A DNA stretch of 64,000 nt, taken from contig JANVFP010000025.1 of assembly GCA_027919835.1 (NCBI GenBank), positions 496,001 to 560,000 of the forward strand, given 5' to 3'. Made by a program: the position numbers and the translations under genes. The notes under the pieces are model-generated. The model was given only the letters and a program-made list of their open reading frames with translations, was not told the origin of the DNA and did not search any database. Source of the stretch: Lentinula raphanica. Lineage: Eukaryota; Basidiomycota; Agaricomycetes; Agaricales; Omphalotaceae. Positions 24,157 through 36,200 of the stretch are shown piece by piece. Position 1 is the first letter of the stretch, and the number at the start of each line of letters is the position of its first letter.

Positions 24157-25222
24157 TCATGAAGTTTTACGTTTCTTTTTCGAACTGTGTGAGGAAGATA
24201 ACGGCTCACTTTCGCTACTCCGTTTTCCCTTATCCCTCTTTTTCGTGCGCTCTGTCTTCTCCTGCTTTTGGCGACTGTCGTCAGCTTCAAGCGCCTCGGC
24301 CTCGAGAGACGATTCGTCGCCTCCGTTTGTCTTCCGTCGCTTCTTCTTCTCCAGTTTTGACTTCAACCGGACCTCGTCGACTTGTCTGTTTTCCTCCATC
24401 TTGGCTTTCGCCTCCTTCTTCCTACGTTTCCTTTCCCGTCTCTCTTCCTTACTCTCAGTTCTACCCTCGACCTCGTCATTCTGTATATCTTCCACCTTCC
24501 GTTTCTTCTTCCTCTTCTTCTCTTTCTTTTCACCAATCTGAGTCTGCTCCTCCTCCTTGCCTTTTCCCTTCGACTTTGACCGATTCAATACGGTCTCTTG
24601 TGCAAGAGGAGGAGAGGGTGAAGTAGTAGAACCACTTAAACTTGTGGATCTTGGCTCGTCCTCCTCAGAGATCAAGATGGCTCCTCGGTAGAATCTCGAA
24701 TACAAGTTCCTTCTGGCAGCTTCACGTTTGGCAATTGCGATCAAACTCAAATGAGGTACCTCGGAGGAGCTACAGTCGGGTGTGGTGATCCCGGAAGTAG
24801 ATGATGGTGTCACGTCAACAGGCCGACGATTGGATAGAATTCCTGTGGTAGTCCGCCTTAGAGTTGGTGCTGCGTTAGATTGAAGCTCGTCCTGTAGGAT
24901 ATTGATTATTCTTCCATGCATAGCACAGCTTAACCAGACATACAGAGTCAGAGACATCCGAGTCATCTATCTTGACTTTGATTGCCTGAGATGCAGCAGA
25001 GAAAAGGCTGTTTCTGGAGGTTAGAAACGGGGAAAAATTAACCATCGCAGGGTAAACATACTGGTCCCAGAATGGAAATGCTTCATCGCGGTCTTTCCCC
25101 AAGCCAGCAAGAGTTTTCTTCTGGTTAACAGTAATTGGTTTTGCGATGGCACCTTTTCTAAGGCCGTTCCCTTTGCCAGACCAGCCTTGGGCGACCAGAT
25201 ATGAATGGCCGTCTAAAGGCAT
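24157..25222 (-). CDS. G-patch domain protein (GPATCH4/Tma23-like)
   Basis: It starts MPLDGHSYLVAQGWSGKGNG at 25222. The N-terminal G-patch (GWSGKGNGLRKGAIAKP) is followed by QKKTLAGLGKDRDEAFPFWD, a signature of the small nucleolar G-patch proteins of the GPATCH4/Tma23 type, which act in ribosome biogenesis. Two introns (near 25061-25012 and 24959-24897) join it to a long, highly charged exon. That exon ends in lysine/arginine/glutamate-rich repeats (KKEKKRKKKRKVE, ERRERKRRKKEAKAK) and a basic KKKRKTS tail, consistent with nucleolar targeting. Stop at 24157. The purine-rich coding strand produces false ORFs on the other strand. Confidence 0.8.
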
Positions 25223-25458
25223 AGGGAAAAGTTTGCGTGGGATAAGCGCCCAGTAAGGGTTGATTAGCGCTCAACATACACGTGGTGCTTGATAGCACGT
25301 GGCAAATATTCTTCGATCAAAATTATCGGTTGTTATAGACGCCGGTCCTTCCGTATGCATTTTTTGTTTTTGTTTACATACCCCGATTGAGTGGATGAAT
25401 TGGCTAATCGTCTAAACATTTGACAGAAACAGCTTTTCTTCCTCATACCACCATCTTC

Positions 25459-27031
25459 ATGCTCTTCTCAGATCTTCCCAACGACATTATCATCACCGTA
25501 TTGCACAATGTCCCCGTTCCTGACCTGGGTTCACTCTCTAGAACGTCTAAATTATTCTACCACCTCGTTCGTTGCAGTCATCGCCTTGTCATTGACGTGG
25601 TTTCTGACGAATTGTACAGGTCAATAATTATGGATGGCAGATACACATACGCTGCAACCCCCGTCCCTCTTACAGCCTAACGAAAGCCAGGGAAATATGG
25701 CATCCCCGCATTCGGCTACAATACGATACCCTAAGCGATAAATCCTGGTCCTCTTCTCATTTTGTAGCGCGCCCCCTTTCCCATGCATGGCCCAGGAAAC
25801 AGCAACCAGCTTTGGCAATCAACAATACACGATTACTTGTTGCAGCTGGCAATGTTATTTATTCTTTCGCCTTTGGAACTCCTAGAGCCTCAGGATCGCC
25901 TCCACTCTATTACGAGGGTTCATTCTCGCTCCATGAAGAGCGAAACGGTCAATTAGATATCACCTCCATGTCCTTTGTGGATGACGAAGGGGAAGGTAGA
26001 ACTTTGTTGTGCGGATTCCGTAACGGAACCCTTGCCCGCGTTGTACTCGCTAAAGATGACGCTTCCAACAAGTTGACGCCTCATATCGATACAGAAGCGA
26101 ACCTTCAGTCGCATACACCGGATATCATTGAGAGCATCTCAACCTCCGGCTCATTAGCACTTTCGCTCTCATCTCGAGGACAAGCGCGTATGATGAATAT
26201 ACATTCGACACCATACACGACAACGTCCGAAATTGACCTTGCCATGCGAGCCTGGACATCCTACATATCTGACGAAAGTTCTCCATATGTCGCATTCGGT
26301 TGTTCATCCAAGACTGCACCTCTCTCGGTCTACTCCATCCTTCAAAGCAGTCTCTCACACACGCCGACGGCTATTTTAGGAAGGAAAACCAATCAGCCTA
26401 TGCCACATTCTGCAGTGTATGGTATCTGTCGTTCTCCCTTCTCCTCCCCATGGGGTTCCTCTCCGCAGATCCTCATCTCTGGGTGGTTCGATGGCGTAGT
26501 CCGCGTTCATGACCTTAGATCGTCTTCGTTAGCGGAACCCACATCAGATAACTCTAGTTCTGGTAATGCCGCTTCTCCGACGCCTCTATGTCCCGTTATG
26601 AGCTTCAAGGACCCCTGGTCAATCGAACCCATATACTCTGTCTCATCCGGAGGTGGCGCGTGTAGCCATCTCGCTGCTGGATCTGCTCGTCATAGCGTGG
26701 TCTCGTTCTGGGACATACGCTACCCAAAATTGGGTTGGAGCGTCTATGCTCCCGGGAATGATCGCTCTCCAGTGTACAGTGTTTTGTTAGAAAGTTCTCG
26801 AGTATTCGGGGCGACGGATAGCCGTCCGTTTGTGTATGATTTCGTGAGTTTTGTCTTTTCAATCAAAGATTTTTCTTACTGAATATTCGATTTGTTTTTC
26901 AGGGACCTCATGTCTCCCATGATACGTACCCTCAATTGTCACACTCAGCTGGACTCAAACTTCGGAAGTCGGTCCCAGGATACTATGTTACAAGATATAC
27001 CCATGTGCAAGGTTCGCTCCTTAATCGCTGA
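25459..27031 (+). CDS. F-box protein with WD40-like propeller
   Basis: An N-terminal F-box (MLFSDLPNDIIITVLHNVPV then LGSLSRTSKLFYHL) is joined by an intron (about 25619-25674) to LTKAREIWHPRIRLQYDTLSD. This is the usual form of fungal F-box/WD proteins, which act as substrate receptors of SCF ubiquitin ligases. The long exon carries degenerate WD repeats, for example ILISGWFDGVVRVHDLRSSS and LAAGSARHSVVSFWDIRY. A second intron (about 26845-26902) leads to a short last exon ending at 27031. The ATG at 25459 was chosen because it begins the F-box directly. The substrate is unknown. The opposite-strand and alternative-frame ORFs here are shadows. Confidence 0.85.
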
Positions 27032-27429
27032 GCAGATTCTTTCCAGAATGCCGTAGATTTTAGACGATATGTACTTCCTGATACGTATAGTACATCTGCT
27101 TACACCACAACGAGGGTCTTCCGTTTAGAACTCGACAAATTTGCTTTCTGATATTACACAGGTGAAAGCCCCGTAAAGAAACACTACAAACACTAAAATC
27201 GAGATGACAGTACAGGGGGAGAATCAAGGTATTGTAATTGATGCAATAAAAAACGTAGTAACATGCCAGAGATAAAGACAATAAGGTAGGAACGAAAAAC
27301 GGATGAAGACAGATGATGCACATAACAAGACCCAAACAGAACAACGACAGAAGGGAAGAAGACAGCGGTAGCAATGTGAGAGTCCTAGTGAAGCATTGGA
27401 AAAGCAAAAGAAGAGGAATGGGGGAAGCA
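27032..27429. other. Intergenic between convergent genes
   Basis: This is the 3' region of the F-box gene and of the RasGEF gene. The ORFs in it are leucine/phenylalanine-rich chance translations. Confidence 0.4.
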
Positions 27430-30400
27430 TCAGGCTTGGGATACGGCCTGTGCTTGTGATTGTGAACGTGAAGCCCAATTGAACAGTTGTCGCATGTCTC
27501 CTGAAGGACCCGACGGGGGAGCATCTGCGGGTTGCTTTGGTTCGACCAGCAAGCTAGGTAAAAAACATGAGCATTTTCGTCGGACTTGGAACCGTTAAAA
27601 AAACATACCTCCGCCGGTACAAGTCTTGGAGATCACCCTTTCGTTGTGAACCTTTGAAGACCTGTGCAAGATACTCCTGTGCTTCAGGGATGTCCTTCAA
27701 ATAATATGGAACTTGAAACCGTTGCATATCTAAGAACATTCCGTCAGCAGATATTGAGATTGTTCCTGTGAAACGGCACACACCTTGCACGATTCTGGCG
27801 AGCTTGTGATACTTGTTGAAATTGTGTAGCTTTTTGTCGGGGTTGAGAGGAGAATTTCTTTGTGAGGGATTTCCCTCGCGACAGAAGGTGACATCGGTGA
27901 GGTAGAGTCCTTCATCATAGAATGATGTGAGTGGATATATGCGGAAGTGAGGGTGTTGATCTCCTTACCTAGGAAAGGAACGGCAGGCGGTGCAGTGTTG
28001 CGAAGTTTCGTACGATACTCATGATAGTTACGGCCATGATCCGCAAGTCTTCGAAGGCTATCTAACTGTTGCTTGGTTTTTTGTGGCAGTCCCTACGGAT
28101 GAGTGGAACTCAGAGTGCTGTTCTGATCCAGGAAGACAGGATCAACATACCATCCAAGTCTGACTAAGTCTAGATATCGTCGAAGAATCTAAGGCCGCTA
28201 GTAGCGAACGGAAAGTACTGTAGTTATGGAGTCCAACGCAGCGCTAGAATGAGGTCGATCAGAGAACTGCTGTATCATCTGAGCATACATGAATGCTTAC
28301 ATCTGCGACCTTGATGAAAAACTTGACAAGTGCTGTGCGTTTCTTGGTGTCGCGTTCATTCAGGATGCTTTCAGCGACCCAGCCCGTAATGGCTGTACTC
28401 AACGACGATACCTCTTTCACATTGACAGGTGGTTTGGCACCATCCTGACCTGATTCTAAGATTTCCTCCGGTGTGATTTGCCCATAGAGCCTTGACTCCA
28501 TGATGGTCAGTTGCCGTGCCAATTCCAGAGGATCGAAATCTGTGATTGAGATGGTAGCGAAGTTTCGACTTCTCAACGCAGAAAGCAACGTCTTCGTCAT
28601 CAAAGGTCGAGGAATTTCTGATGGAGGGGGAGCAGAAGGAGGATTGAGAGACATGCCAGGATCCCGCGAGCGATCACCTTTCGGACTGAAGCCGCTATCG
28701 TTCTGCTCTTTACGACGATGGATCAAATCAAGAATCCGTTCAGCCGGACCTGGAAACATGGTCGTCAAACCGTCTCGGGTGAAGGCTTCGAGAGTCGGTA
28801 ATGCAGAATCATCCGGATTTGAGCGCCAATAGAGATCCAACCAGAGCTTGATGAAATTCGAAACACGTAGACGCACAGGAAGTCCTTTTTGTTGCTGCCA
28901 CACGAAGATATCCTCATGAGAGAAACCAGGAGGGGGTACGAGGTTGTATCTTGCAATCAATGCTTCTACGACCTCCATGGGAGTCGTAAAGAGACGGAAG
29001 GTCATGAAGAACACTGCAGAGAATGCGGGATCGACAATGCTATCATGAGGTGTCAGCTTCTCCACTAGGACAGCTAACGTAGCCCCGACGAGGACTCCAT
29101 CACTGTTATATGCGACATCCTCCACCGCATAATCATGCGAAAACATATAAGCACCCATATCTGGCAAAGTCGGAGGGATAGGTGCAGTAGGCTCTGCTGG
29201 CACAGTGGGCAGTTGGCCATAGATGATCTTCTCTTCTAAGGTTAACGGATGGTTTCGCGTACTTCCTTCCCAAGTCGTTCCGTCATCGTCTGTCCTGGCA
29301 AAGGATGCGGGAGAGCAAAGAGCGGGATCCACTGCTGCTTTTGAAATAGATATGGGAGCCGGGAGCTTGCGCTCCTTAGAGGCTGCAACAACTGTCTCCC
29401 CCGAAATCATTGACGAAGTCTTGGAAATGCTTCCGCCACTGCTACTCTCCGATTCTGAGGATAGTTCTGTTCTGAACTTGGAGACTTGATGTGGCTGTAT
29501 CGTAATATCTTCTTCGTCCGCATTCGAGATGGGTGAATGGGCCACCTGAGAAGAAGAATAGGACGCTGTACGGAAGGCCTCGGCGGAACCTGGCTCTCCA
29601 AGTTGAGGTACGTGGATGATGAACGGACGCTCACCAAGAGACCGATTTAAACAAACCTTGACTGTGAAAACGAGGTCACCGCCAGCCTTGAGAGCAGCAG
29701 TGGCAGACCGCAGCAAGATCTTCTTTTCCTCCTCATCCGACATTGCCATGGGTAACGGTGTTGTGAGAAGACGAACAGATTCTGCAAGTTGGCTCGTCAC
29801 ATTATATAGTTGCTCTTTTGCAGCCCTCAAACTCTCGAGTCTATGATTTGGAACGTCGGGATGCTGCAATACGGCTTCGACGATGGTCAAAAGTTTGCAG
29901 GACATCTCCACTATCTCCCTGACTAGATCATACATATGACCCGTACTAGATGCATGAGAAGTCCGCGAATGTGAATGAGCATGCCCAACAAATGCGGCTA
30001 CAGCGGATAGGTAGTGATCATGCGTGGTTCGTAAAGCCTGTAAGACCTGGGCCATGGTACATGGACCATGAGGAAAAGGTGGCTGGGGAGGATTGACAAC
30101 CGATCCTAATGAAGAAGCAGTCGAAGTGGACGCAGTGCTACTAACAGATGATCCACCAGGTCTATGTCGATTGCCATTGGTTTGATGCTGCGCAGAGACC
30201 GAACGATTCGAAGGGAGCGGTGGAACAGCTGGAACGGCTTCCGCTCTTGCCCTTGCACTACCACGTAGATCGCCCATGCTTTTTGCGCGCGCAGCTCCGC
30301 CCGGTGTTGCAGGGCGACCTTTTATACGAGATTTGGTAGGAGTTCGACCTGCCTGCATCAGACGTGCAGATTGGGGCATTATGGTGTCGTTTGATTGATC

Positions 30401-31492
30401 CACAGAGTTTATATCCGAGTCCTGTAGTACTCGAACGTTGACCACAGGAGATGAAGGATCACGTCTTGTCGGAAGTTGCACCCCGCATCGCAACGCGATC
30501 GCTAAGAACCGTCGAACAAGCGTGAAGATGCGTTGCGCCAATCTCAGCATCGCCTCAACCTCTGATTCCAATTTGTTTTCGTTCAGCTTCTCATCAGAAG
30601 CTCGTTTGGCTTGTGCTACGAGAGATGCAAGGGTGGACAAAATCAACCGTCGTTCATCGGAAAGTGCGGGAAACTGCCGTAAGATAGGTGCGTCCCGAAG
30701 AAGAGTGTCTGTGGCGGACAAAACAGACCGTACACAAGATATAATGCAAGCAGTGGAGGGTTGAAAGTGAGATATTCGATTCGAGCGTGCGGCGCTTTGT
30801 AGGAGGGAAAGTCCATGTAGTAAGGGTACCATGACGGGCGGTACATGGGACTCAACGTCAGTGTGTGTTCGAGTGTGTTGAGATCGGGAAGCCGGATAAG
30901 AGGGATTCGGATTGGGATACGTAGGCTGGTCAAGTGTTCAGTGCTATGAAATGTACCCCATCAAGACAACTCAACTCACCATAATATCGTGCTCAGTGTC
31001 ATACTCGTCCTCGTCTGCCTCTACCAAGGGGTTGATGTCCGCATTAACGTAGTTACTGGGGAACCAACCCCGTTTGCCTTCCAGCTCGCCGTCCCACCAG
31101 CCACTTGCATCTCGGTTCAGAACATGGATCACTTGACCGGCACGGAAAGAAAGACATGTCGATACATTATGTTGAGGTTCATAATCGTGCATGGCAAGGA
31201 CATATTCCGGTATAATGTTAGTCAAACCATTGACACCTGGGCTGGCAGAGGTTGGCGATGGAGTTCCGCTGGGAACGAGCGAGGTGGAAGAAGCGTTGGT
31301 GGAAGCGGATGGAAGAGGAGAGAGGACAGAAAGCGAGGACGTAGAAGAAGCATTAGATGTAGTTCGCATACGGATTATATTGGCCTGGGAAACAGCTAGA
31401 GAGTTTGTAACGGGACTGGCATTCGAGCCTACGGAGGATGGACCAGGAAGAGAGAATACAGAGGTGTCGATTTTGAGATGCGACGCGTACAT
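27430..31492 (-). CDS. SH3 domain Ras guanine-nucleotide exchange factor (Cdc25-type)
   Basis: It activates Ras by exchanging GDP for GTP and probably acts at membranes upstream of cAMP/PKA signalling, as yeast Cdc25 does. The first coding exon, from ATG 31492, has a serine/threonine-rich leader and then an SH3 domain at about residues 97-152 (VLAMHDYEP, SGWWDGELEGKRGWFPSNYV). An intron starts after HDIM. The main exon (to 28259) has a long low-complexity linker, the RasGEF N-terminal (REM) module around IVDPAFSAVFFMTFRLFTTP, and the start of the catalytic domain at FDPLELARQLTIMESRLY. Further exons carry AALDSSTISRLRQTW, LYLTDVTFCREGNPS and a terminal SGDMRQLFNWASRSQSQAQA-type tail ending at 27430. 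At least one spliced leader exon lies upstream (about 31590-31730). Total is about 1,200 residues. Confidence 0.9.
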
Positions 31493-32349
31493 AGTCGTGA
31501 GATGGTATTTAGATTGGGATATGAATATACTAGCATATAGATGAGCATCAATCATCAGTAATATCCGCTATGGAGATTGATAAAGCCTTACCAGAGGAGT
31601 TATATTGTTCTGGTATCCAACCAAGGACTGATGAGAAATGAGAACTACTGTCGTTCAGACCAATCCAGCGTCTAGCAGAAGATGTAGGAACGGAGATAAG
31701 AGAAGGCAGCAGTGAACTCCGGTCCTGCAGAGTGAATTCTAGATTCAGCCTTCAACTCGTAGAAATTGTGTACGCACCGAAACCCCGATATGATGTTAAC
31801 CGGTCGATGTGAGCTAAGAGGATAAGATTAAGCAGCTGAAGAAAAGCGAAAAGAGGAAGGAGAGCGGGAGGAGGGGCCGCTAAGAAGGCGAATTTGGAGG
31901 AGAAAGAAGAATCGACTCGGGCGAGTCGCAAGTTTATTTCAGGCGACGGAGGGAAGTAAGAGAACTAGCTAAGCGCCGGAGGTACGCTATGGTTGAAATA
32001 TACTTACGTAACATTCTGCCTTTCACTTCTTCAGTTTTGCTGCTCCTTCTACTCCAACATATGCTACGAGTGTCATTCCTGGAATACTTCGCTGTCTGCA
32101 TCTTAATACAACTCTCAGTCTCCAATGGCACAAGCTGTGGAAGGAAATCTCTTCCAAGTCCCACGTTTTCTAGCAATCGGGGATACCAAACTTTCCGCTA
32201 TCGACGTACAGCGCTGAGCGCTGCCTTCTGATTTGACCTTGAAGACATGACCTGGACCCTTCTCCTCTCCCAATGTTTTGATCATCGCTGCTCAAAAGCT
32301 GGCTACCAACCAAACCATTCGATTAACTCACACATCTCACAATACAGTG
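31493..32349. other. RasGEF 5' region and O-methyltransferase 3' flank
   Basis: On the minus strand, 31593-31725 reads as an exon-like open segment (DRSSLLPSLISVPTSSARRW...) bounded by CTGCAG and GTAAGG. It is therefore probably a 5' leader or a first coding exon of the RasGEF gene. Purine-rich DNA at 31830-31920 may be its promoter. The rest holds no gene I can recognise. Confidence 0.4.
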
Positions 32350-33228
32350 CTACGTTCGAACCGCAAACAAGAATCCGTCAAATCCCCGTTCACCAACCGT
32401 AGCAATCGTCGTCGCTTCAACTTCTCTATCCTCTTTGAGATGCATCAAAAGTTCTCGAACTCCTACAGTCCAGCCTGAAGGGTTTACCAACTCCAAGTCA
32501 GAAACGTCCCCATATTCCACCATATTATCCACGATCTAACAATCGGTTGTCAGTGATTCAGAATACAACGCGTACTACAGACGACAGAACTGACAATCAC
32601 ACCTCCCTTCTTCACAAGGCGCTTTGCCTCGGTAAAATATTTGACGTTCGATTTCTTGTCAGCGTCGATGAAAACCAAATCGAACGGGGTTTCAGGTTGA
32701 AGGCTGATCATCGAATCATACGCTGGACCAAGAATAACCCTGCATTTTTTCTCAAGGCCCGCGTTTGCCAGGTTCTCTCTCGCGACCTATATGTACACGA
32801 TGGATTCAGGCATCAGCATGCACAGAAGGTGTCCGCGGAGGAATCTCTTCACGAACCTTCGCATGCGTCTCGTTGACCTCGAGGGTGATTAGTTCTCCAT
32901 CATCTGGGATCGCTCTTCCCATCCAAATAGAAGAATATCTTTGCAAGCAAAGTTTATCCCATCAGACCCGAAACCTTTGGAAACCGCAGAAGCCTTACCC
33001 TCCGAGAGTTCCAATTTCCAAAACACGTTTCGCGCTCAAGGATCGTACCAGTAAATGGAGAAACTTTCCATGTGCTGGACTGACCGCGATTTCCGCAGGC
33101 AAACCGTGGTCAATGCAATTCTTGACTGCTGAATCCAACACTTGGTCTTTGGATATGAGGAATGAGTTGTGATAGGCGTCGGATTTGGCCCAATCAACAA
33201 TGGAGGTGGGTGCATAGAGACGCTCCAT
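32350..33228 (-). CDS. Class I SAM-dependent O-methyltransferase (caffeoyl-CoA/catechol type), copy 1
   Basis: It starts MERLYAPTSIVDWAKSDAYH at 33228. Glycine-rich motif I is RVLEIGTLGG, and it continues after an intron as YSSIWMGRAIPDDGELITLE. PFDLVFIDADKKS is the metal/substrate motif of class I cation-dependent catechol and caffeoyl-CoA O-methyltransferases. GGVIVDN and the C-terminal GERGFDGFLFAVRT complete the fold. About 235 residues, with four exons as judged from conserved splice sites. It methylates a hydroxyl of a small aromatic substrate in the cytosol; the substrate cannot be told from sequence. A second copy with the same exon layout lies at 45856-46725. Confidence 0.9.
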
Positions 33229-36200
33229 GGAAGTATGGCTAGTAATCTAATCTGATATGTGCCTTTTATGCCTCCAACTGGTCCAGCCCGTATGTATGTG
33301 TTCGCTAACTGAAGCGGTTCCCTGACTGCTCAGAGTCAGAGAACACTCATTCCATCTTACCACATTCCAGACCGACTGGCCACTTTGAATGTTCTTCATG
33401 GTCCTCCACAGTCACTGACATGGTCCTCGAATGGCTTCTAACCGTTGTTTCCGCAGACATATATCATTGTACGTGATCAGAACATGACAGGGCCTTCCAA
33501 GACCTCTGGCGCCATAGCCAATGACTTGCTGAGTTCTGAGAACTCTCCCAAATGGTGATGTCAAAGCTGGTTTTACGAAATCTATTTGCGGTCACTTTCA
33601 TCACACGTGGTCTCAACGATATAGTTCAGTCCTTTCTGCTAACTTCTGCTTACCTCTGCTAACCCACAGATAAGAACTTTCTAGTTGGACAAAGTGGAGT
33701 CAATAACTCTAAGTCAGCTTCCATAGAGTGGCACCCGCCCTATCCGACAGACAGATATGCAAGCCAAGCAGAGGATAAGCCTTGCCAAAAATTCAGGAAC
33801 GACCGAGGACCTTCTGAATCTGCTATGAAGTGATTGGAGTGAGAGTGTTCTCATATCAGCTAGTCAGTCATCTCAAACTCGACAGCTCCAACCTTCTTAC
33901 CTTCGCCGATAAAGATTAAGCTCAACGCAACCCTCGCATCACAATTCTCCGTTCATGATCCTTGACTCTTCCTCAAAGTACGTGGGAGTGCTGATGTTAT
34001 AACTATGTCCATTCAAAGTCATTCTTTTCTTCTAGATACCCTCCTTGCAACACACAATGGCAATAATAATCTGAGTCCCCTCATGGACCGTACTAAAATC
34101 ATTTGTCCCGCAAAAACTCAGCAATATGATGATATATCGCACGTTCGACTAGCGAGTATCTCAACATATACACTCACCAGGTGAAGAACGTTTCGGTGCT
34201 CAGGAACCACTAGAATGATCATCAGCTGTCGAAGGTGCGTCTGTTCACTTTCACCAACCTTGGCTTAGAGCGCACAAGCTGTGAACCCTTTCGAAGCGGC
34301 AGGCCCTTCGTTAAAAATTTGCGGGCACCCTCGATACCGAGTGACTCTTCGAGAACTTCATTTCTCATTTCCATCTATCTTGCGTTCTGCTTCAATCGAA
34401 TTCACATCCTCCTTTTCGTACCACTTTTGTGGAACCACGGAGCTCGAACGAGGATCCCTATATGTATCTGCCAAAATTAAGCTTTGAGAGATCGCCATTC
34501 TCTGGATCATCGCTTTTCTGAATCGCAGCACGCTTACCCTGGCAGATCGCTCTGTTCGAGCTACGAGGACCCGGAATATATTAGTCTAATAAGCCATCTG
34601 ACCAGCGGGTCTGCAGACATTGAAGATAGTTATCCTTGAAGACCCGAGCAGTAAGCAAGAGCACATGAGAGCAGATGCCATGTCACGCATGCACGCTGTG
34701 TTAAACGGTCAACCTAGTACTATCTTGTCCCATTTACAGTCAAGGATCTATATTCTAGCCCCGATTAACGTCTCTGAAATAGCGCAGCGCTCAGTGCGAT
34801 ATTGGTGTCCTCGGACATGAGTCAATCATCTTCGGGAGCCTCCTTCATCACAAGGTCCGTGACTGCTAAGTGTCTCTTGAAGTATATGCGCAAACTTATG
34901 CTTCATCTCATCCCCTCAAAAACAGTAATCATAGTTCCCGCTTGATATCAGCATGTTTTCCGTGAAATCTCAAGCAAAAGGTTTGCGCTATGTATTACAA
35001 TGTGCGGTCCGTCACGGTGATCTGCTATAACTCTGCTTACTACTAATACATACGCCAATGTGGGTTATATGCACCAGAGTAAGCTGCTGCCCGGTTAACC
35101 CCGGGTACTAAGACTCAATGCGAAGGCTGTAAGTCGATTGGATGGATGCATTGTTTTTCTGGTATATAGTATAGCACGTAAAAATTGTAGAATTAACCCC
35201 CCTTTCGGTCTCAATTACTACCCTGGTACCCAGACTGATAGCTATTGGCTTCAGTACGCCGACAGATAACGTCTGGATAACAAGCCATAGAGTTGAGTTC
35301 TTCCCATATGCTCATGAACTTGAGAAGATATTCGACTGTCAATGCGAGAAGGCAAGAAAAAAAAAACTCGTCCCCGCAGTGTAGTCTGTGCACTATGTAT
35401 TTCTCATGATGATTATTGGTGCTCGGACCGACGATGATTCGGGACTGTGGCAGTTCATTTGAGGGATAGATTGACGATTATACACAGGCTTGTGTGAAGT
35501 TCGACCTCCGACTCGAGCTTTGCCACGTTAACGGTGGAACATCCGGATCTGAAGAAGGCTACGAGGCTGTATGTGGCATAGAAAATGCCGGAGCCAGGAT
35601 TGCACTGGACCTCAGATGGACCTGTTTGTATGAGTATGTTTATCCAGCAACATTTTGAGGTACACCTGAGCACGTACTCTATGTTGGGGAGATCCCACGG
35701 CATTCGGGGTTACCAGATACCTACTTCGGAGTGGGGGTCCAAGGGGGGTCCTTGTCGGTCCCAAAAATCTAGCGCTGTTGCCCAACATTTCCGGATTAAA
35801 GTACATCATTTGATCAAGCTTGCCCCTTCACTGCATAGGCGTTCACTACGGAGAGTAGCATGCAACCTATAGCTTCCGTTATCTCTGGCGCACGTTCCGT
35901 ATTCGTCACGTATGAGTCCAATGGCTTATCTTTCTCATCCTGTACTCATCTTTGGTCCACTGGGAGCTTCATCAAATCACAGAAGCGTAGTTATCCTTCG
36001 ACTGAATGTGCATTCTAGACCCGTCTTTCCATCTATCAGTAACACATCCAGTTTTGAATTCTGTTCTACATATGCTCAACTGTTATACCAAGTTATGCCG
36101 GGGCGACGCTCTTGATAAGCGATCTAGGCTCAGCTTCTATAAAGCATCTACCTCTCTTGCTAACACTGTATGTGTAGAGGAAGTACGAACAGGAAATTTT

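Noticed and set aside
24152..24626. Plus-strand serine/phenylalanine-rich ORFs
   Set aside because: They are the antisense of the lysine/arginine/glutamate-rich tail of the G-patch protein.
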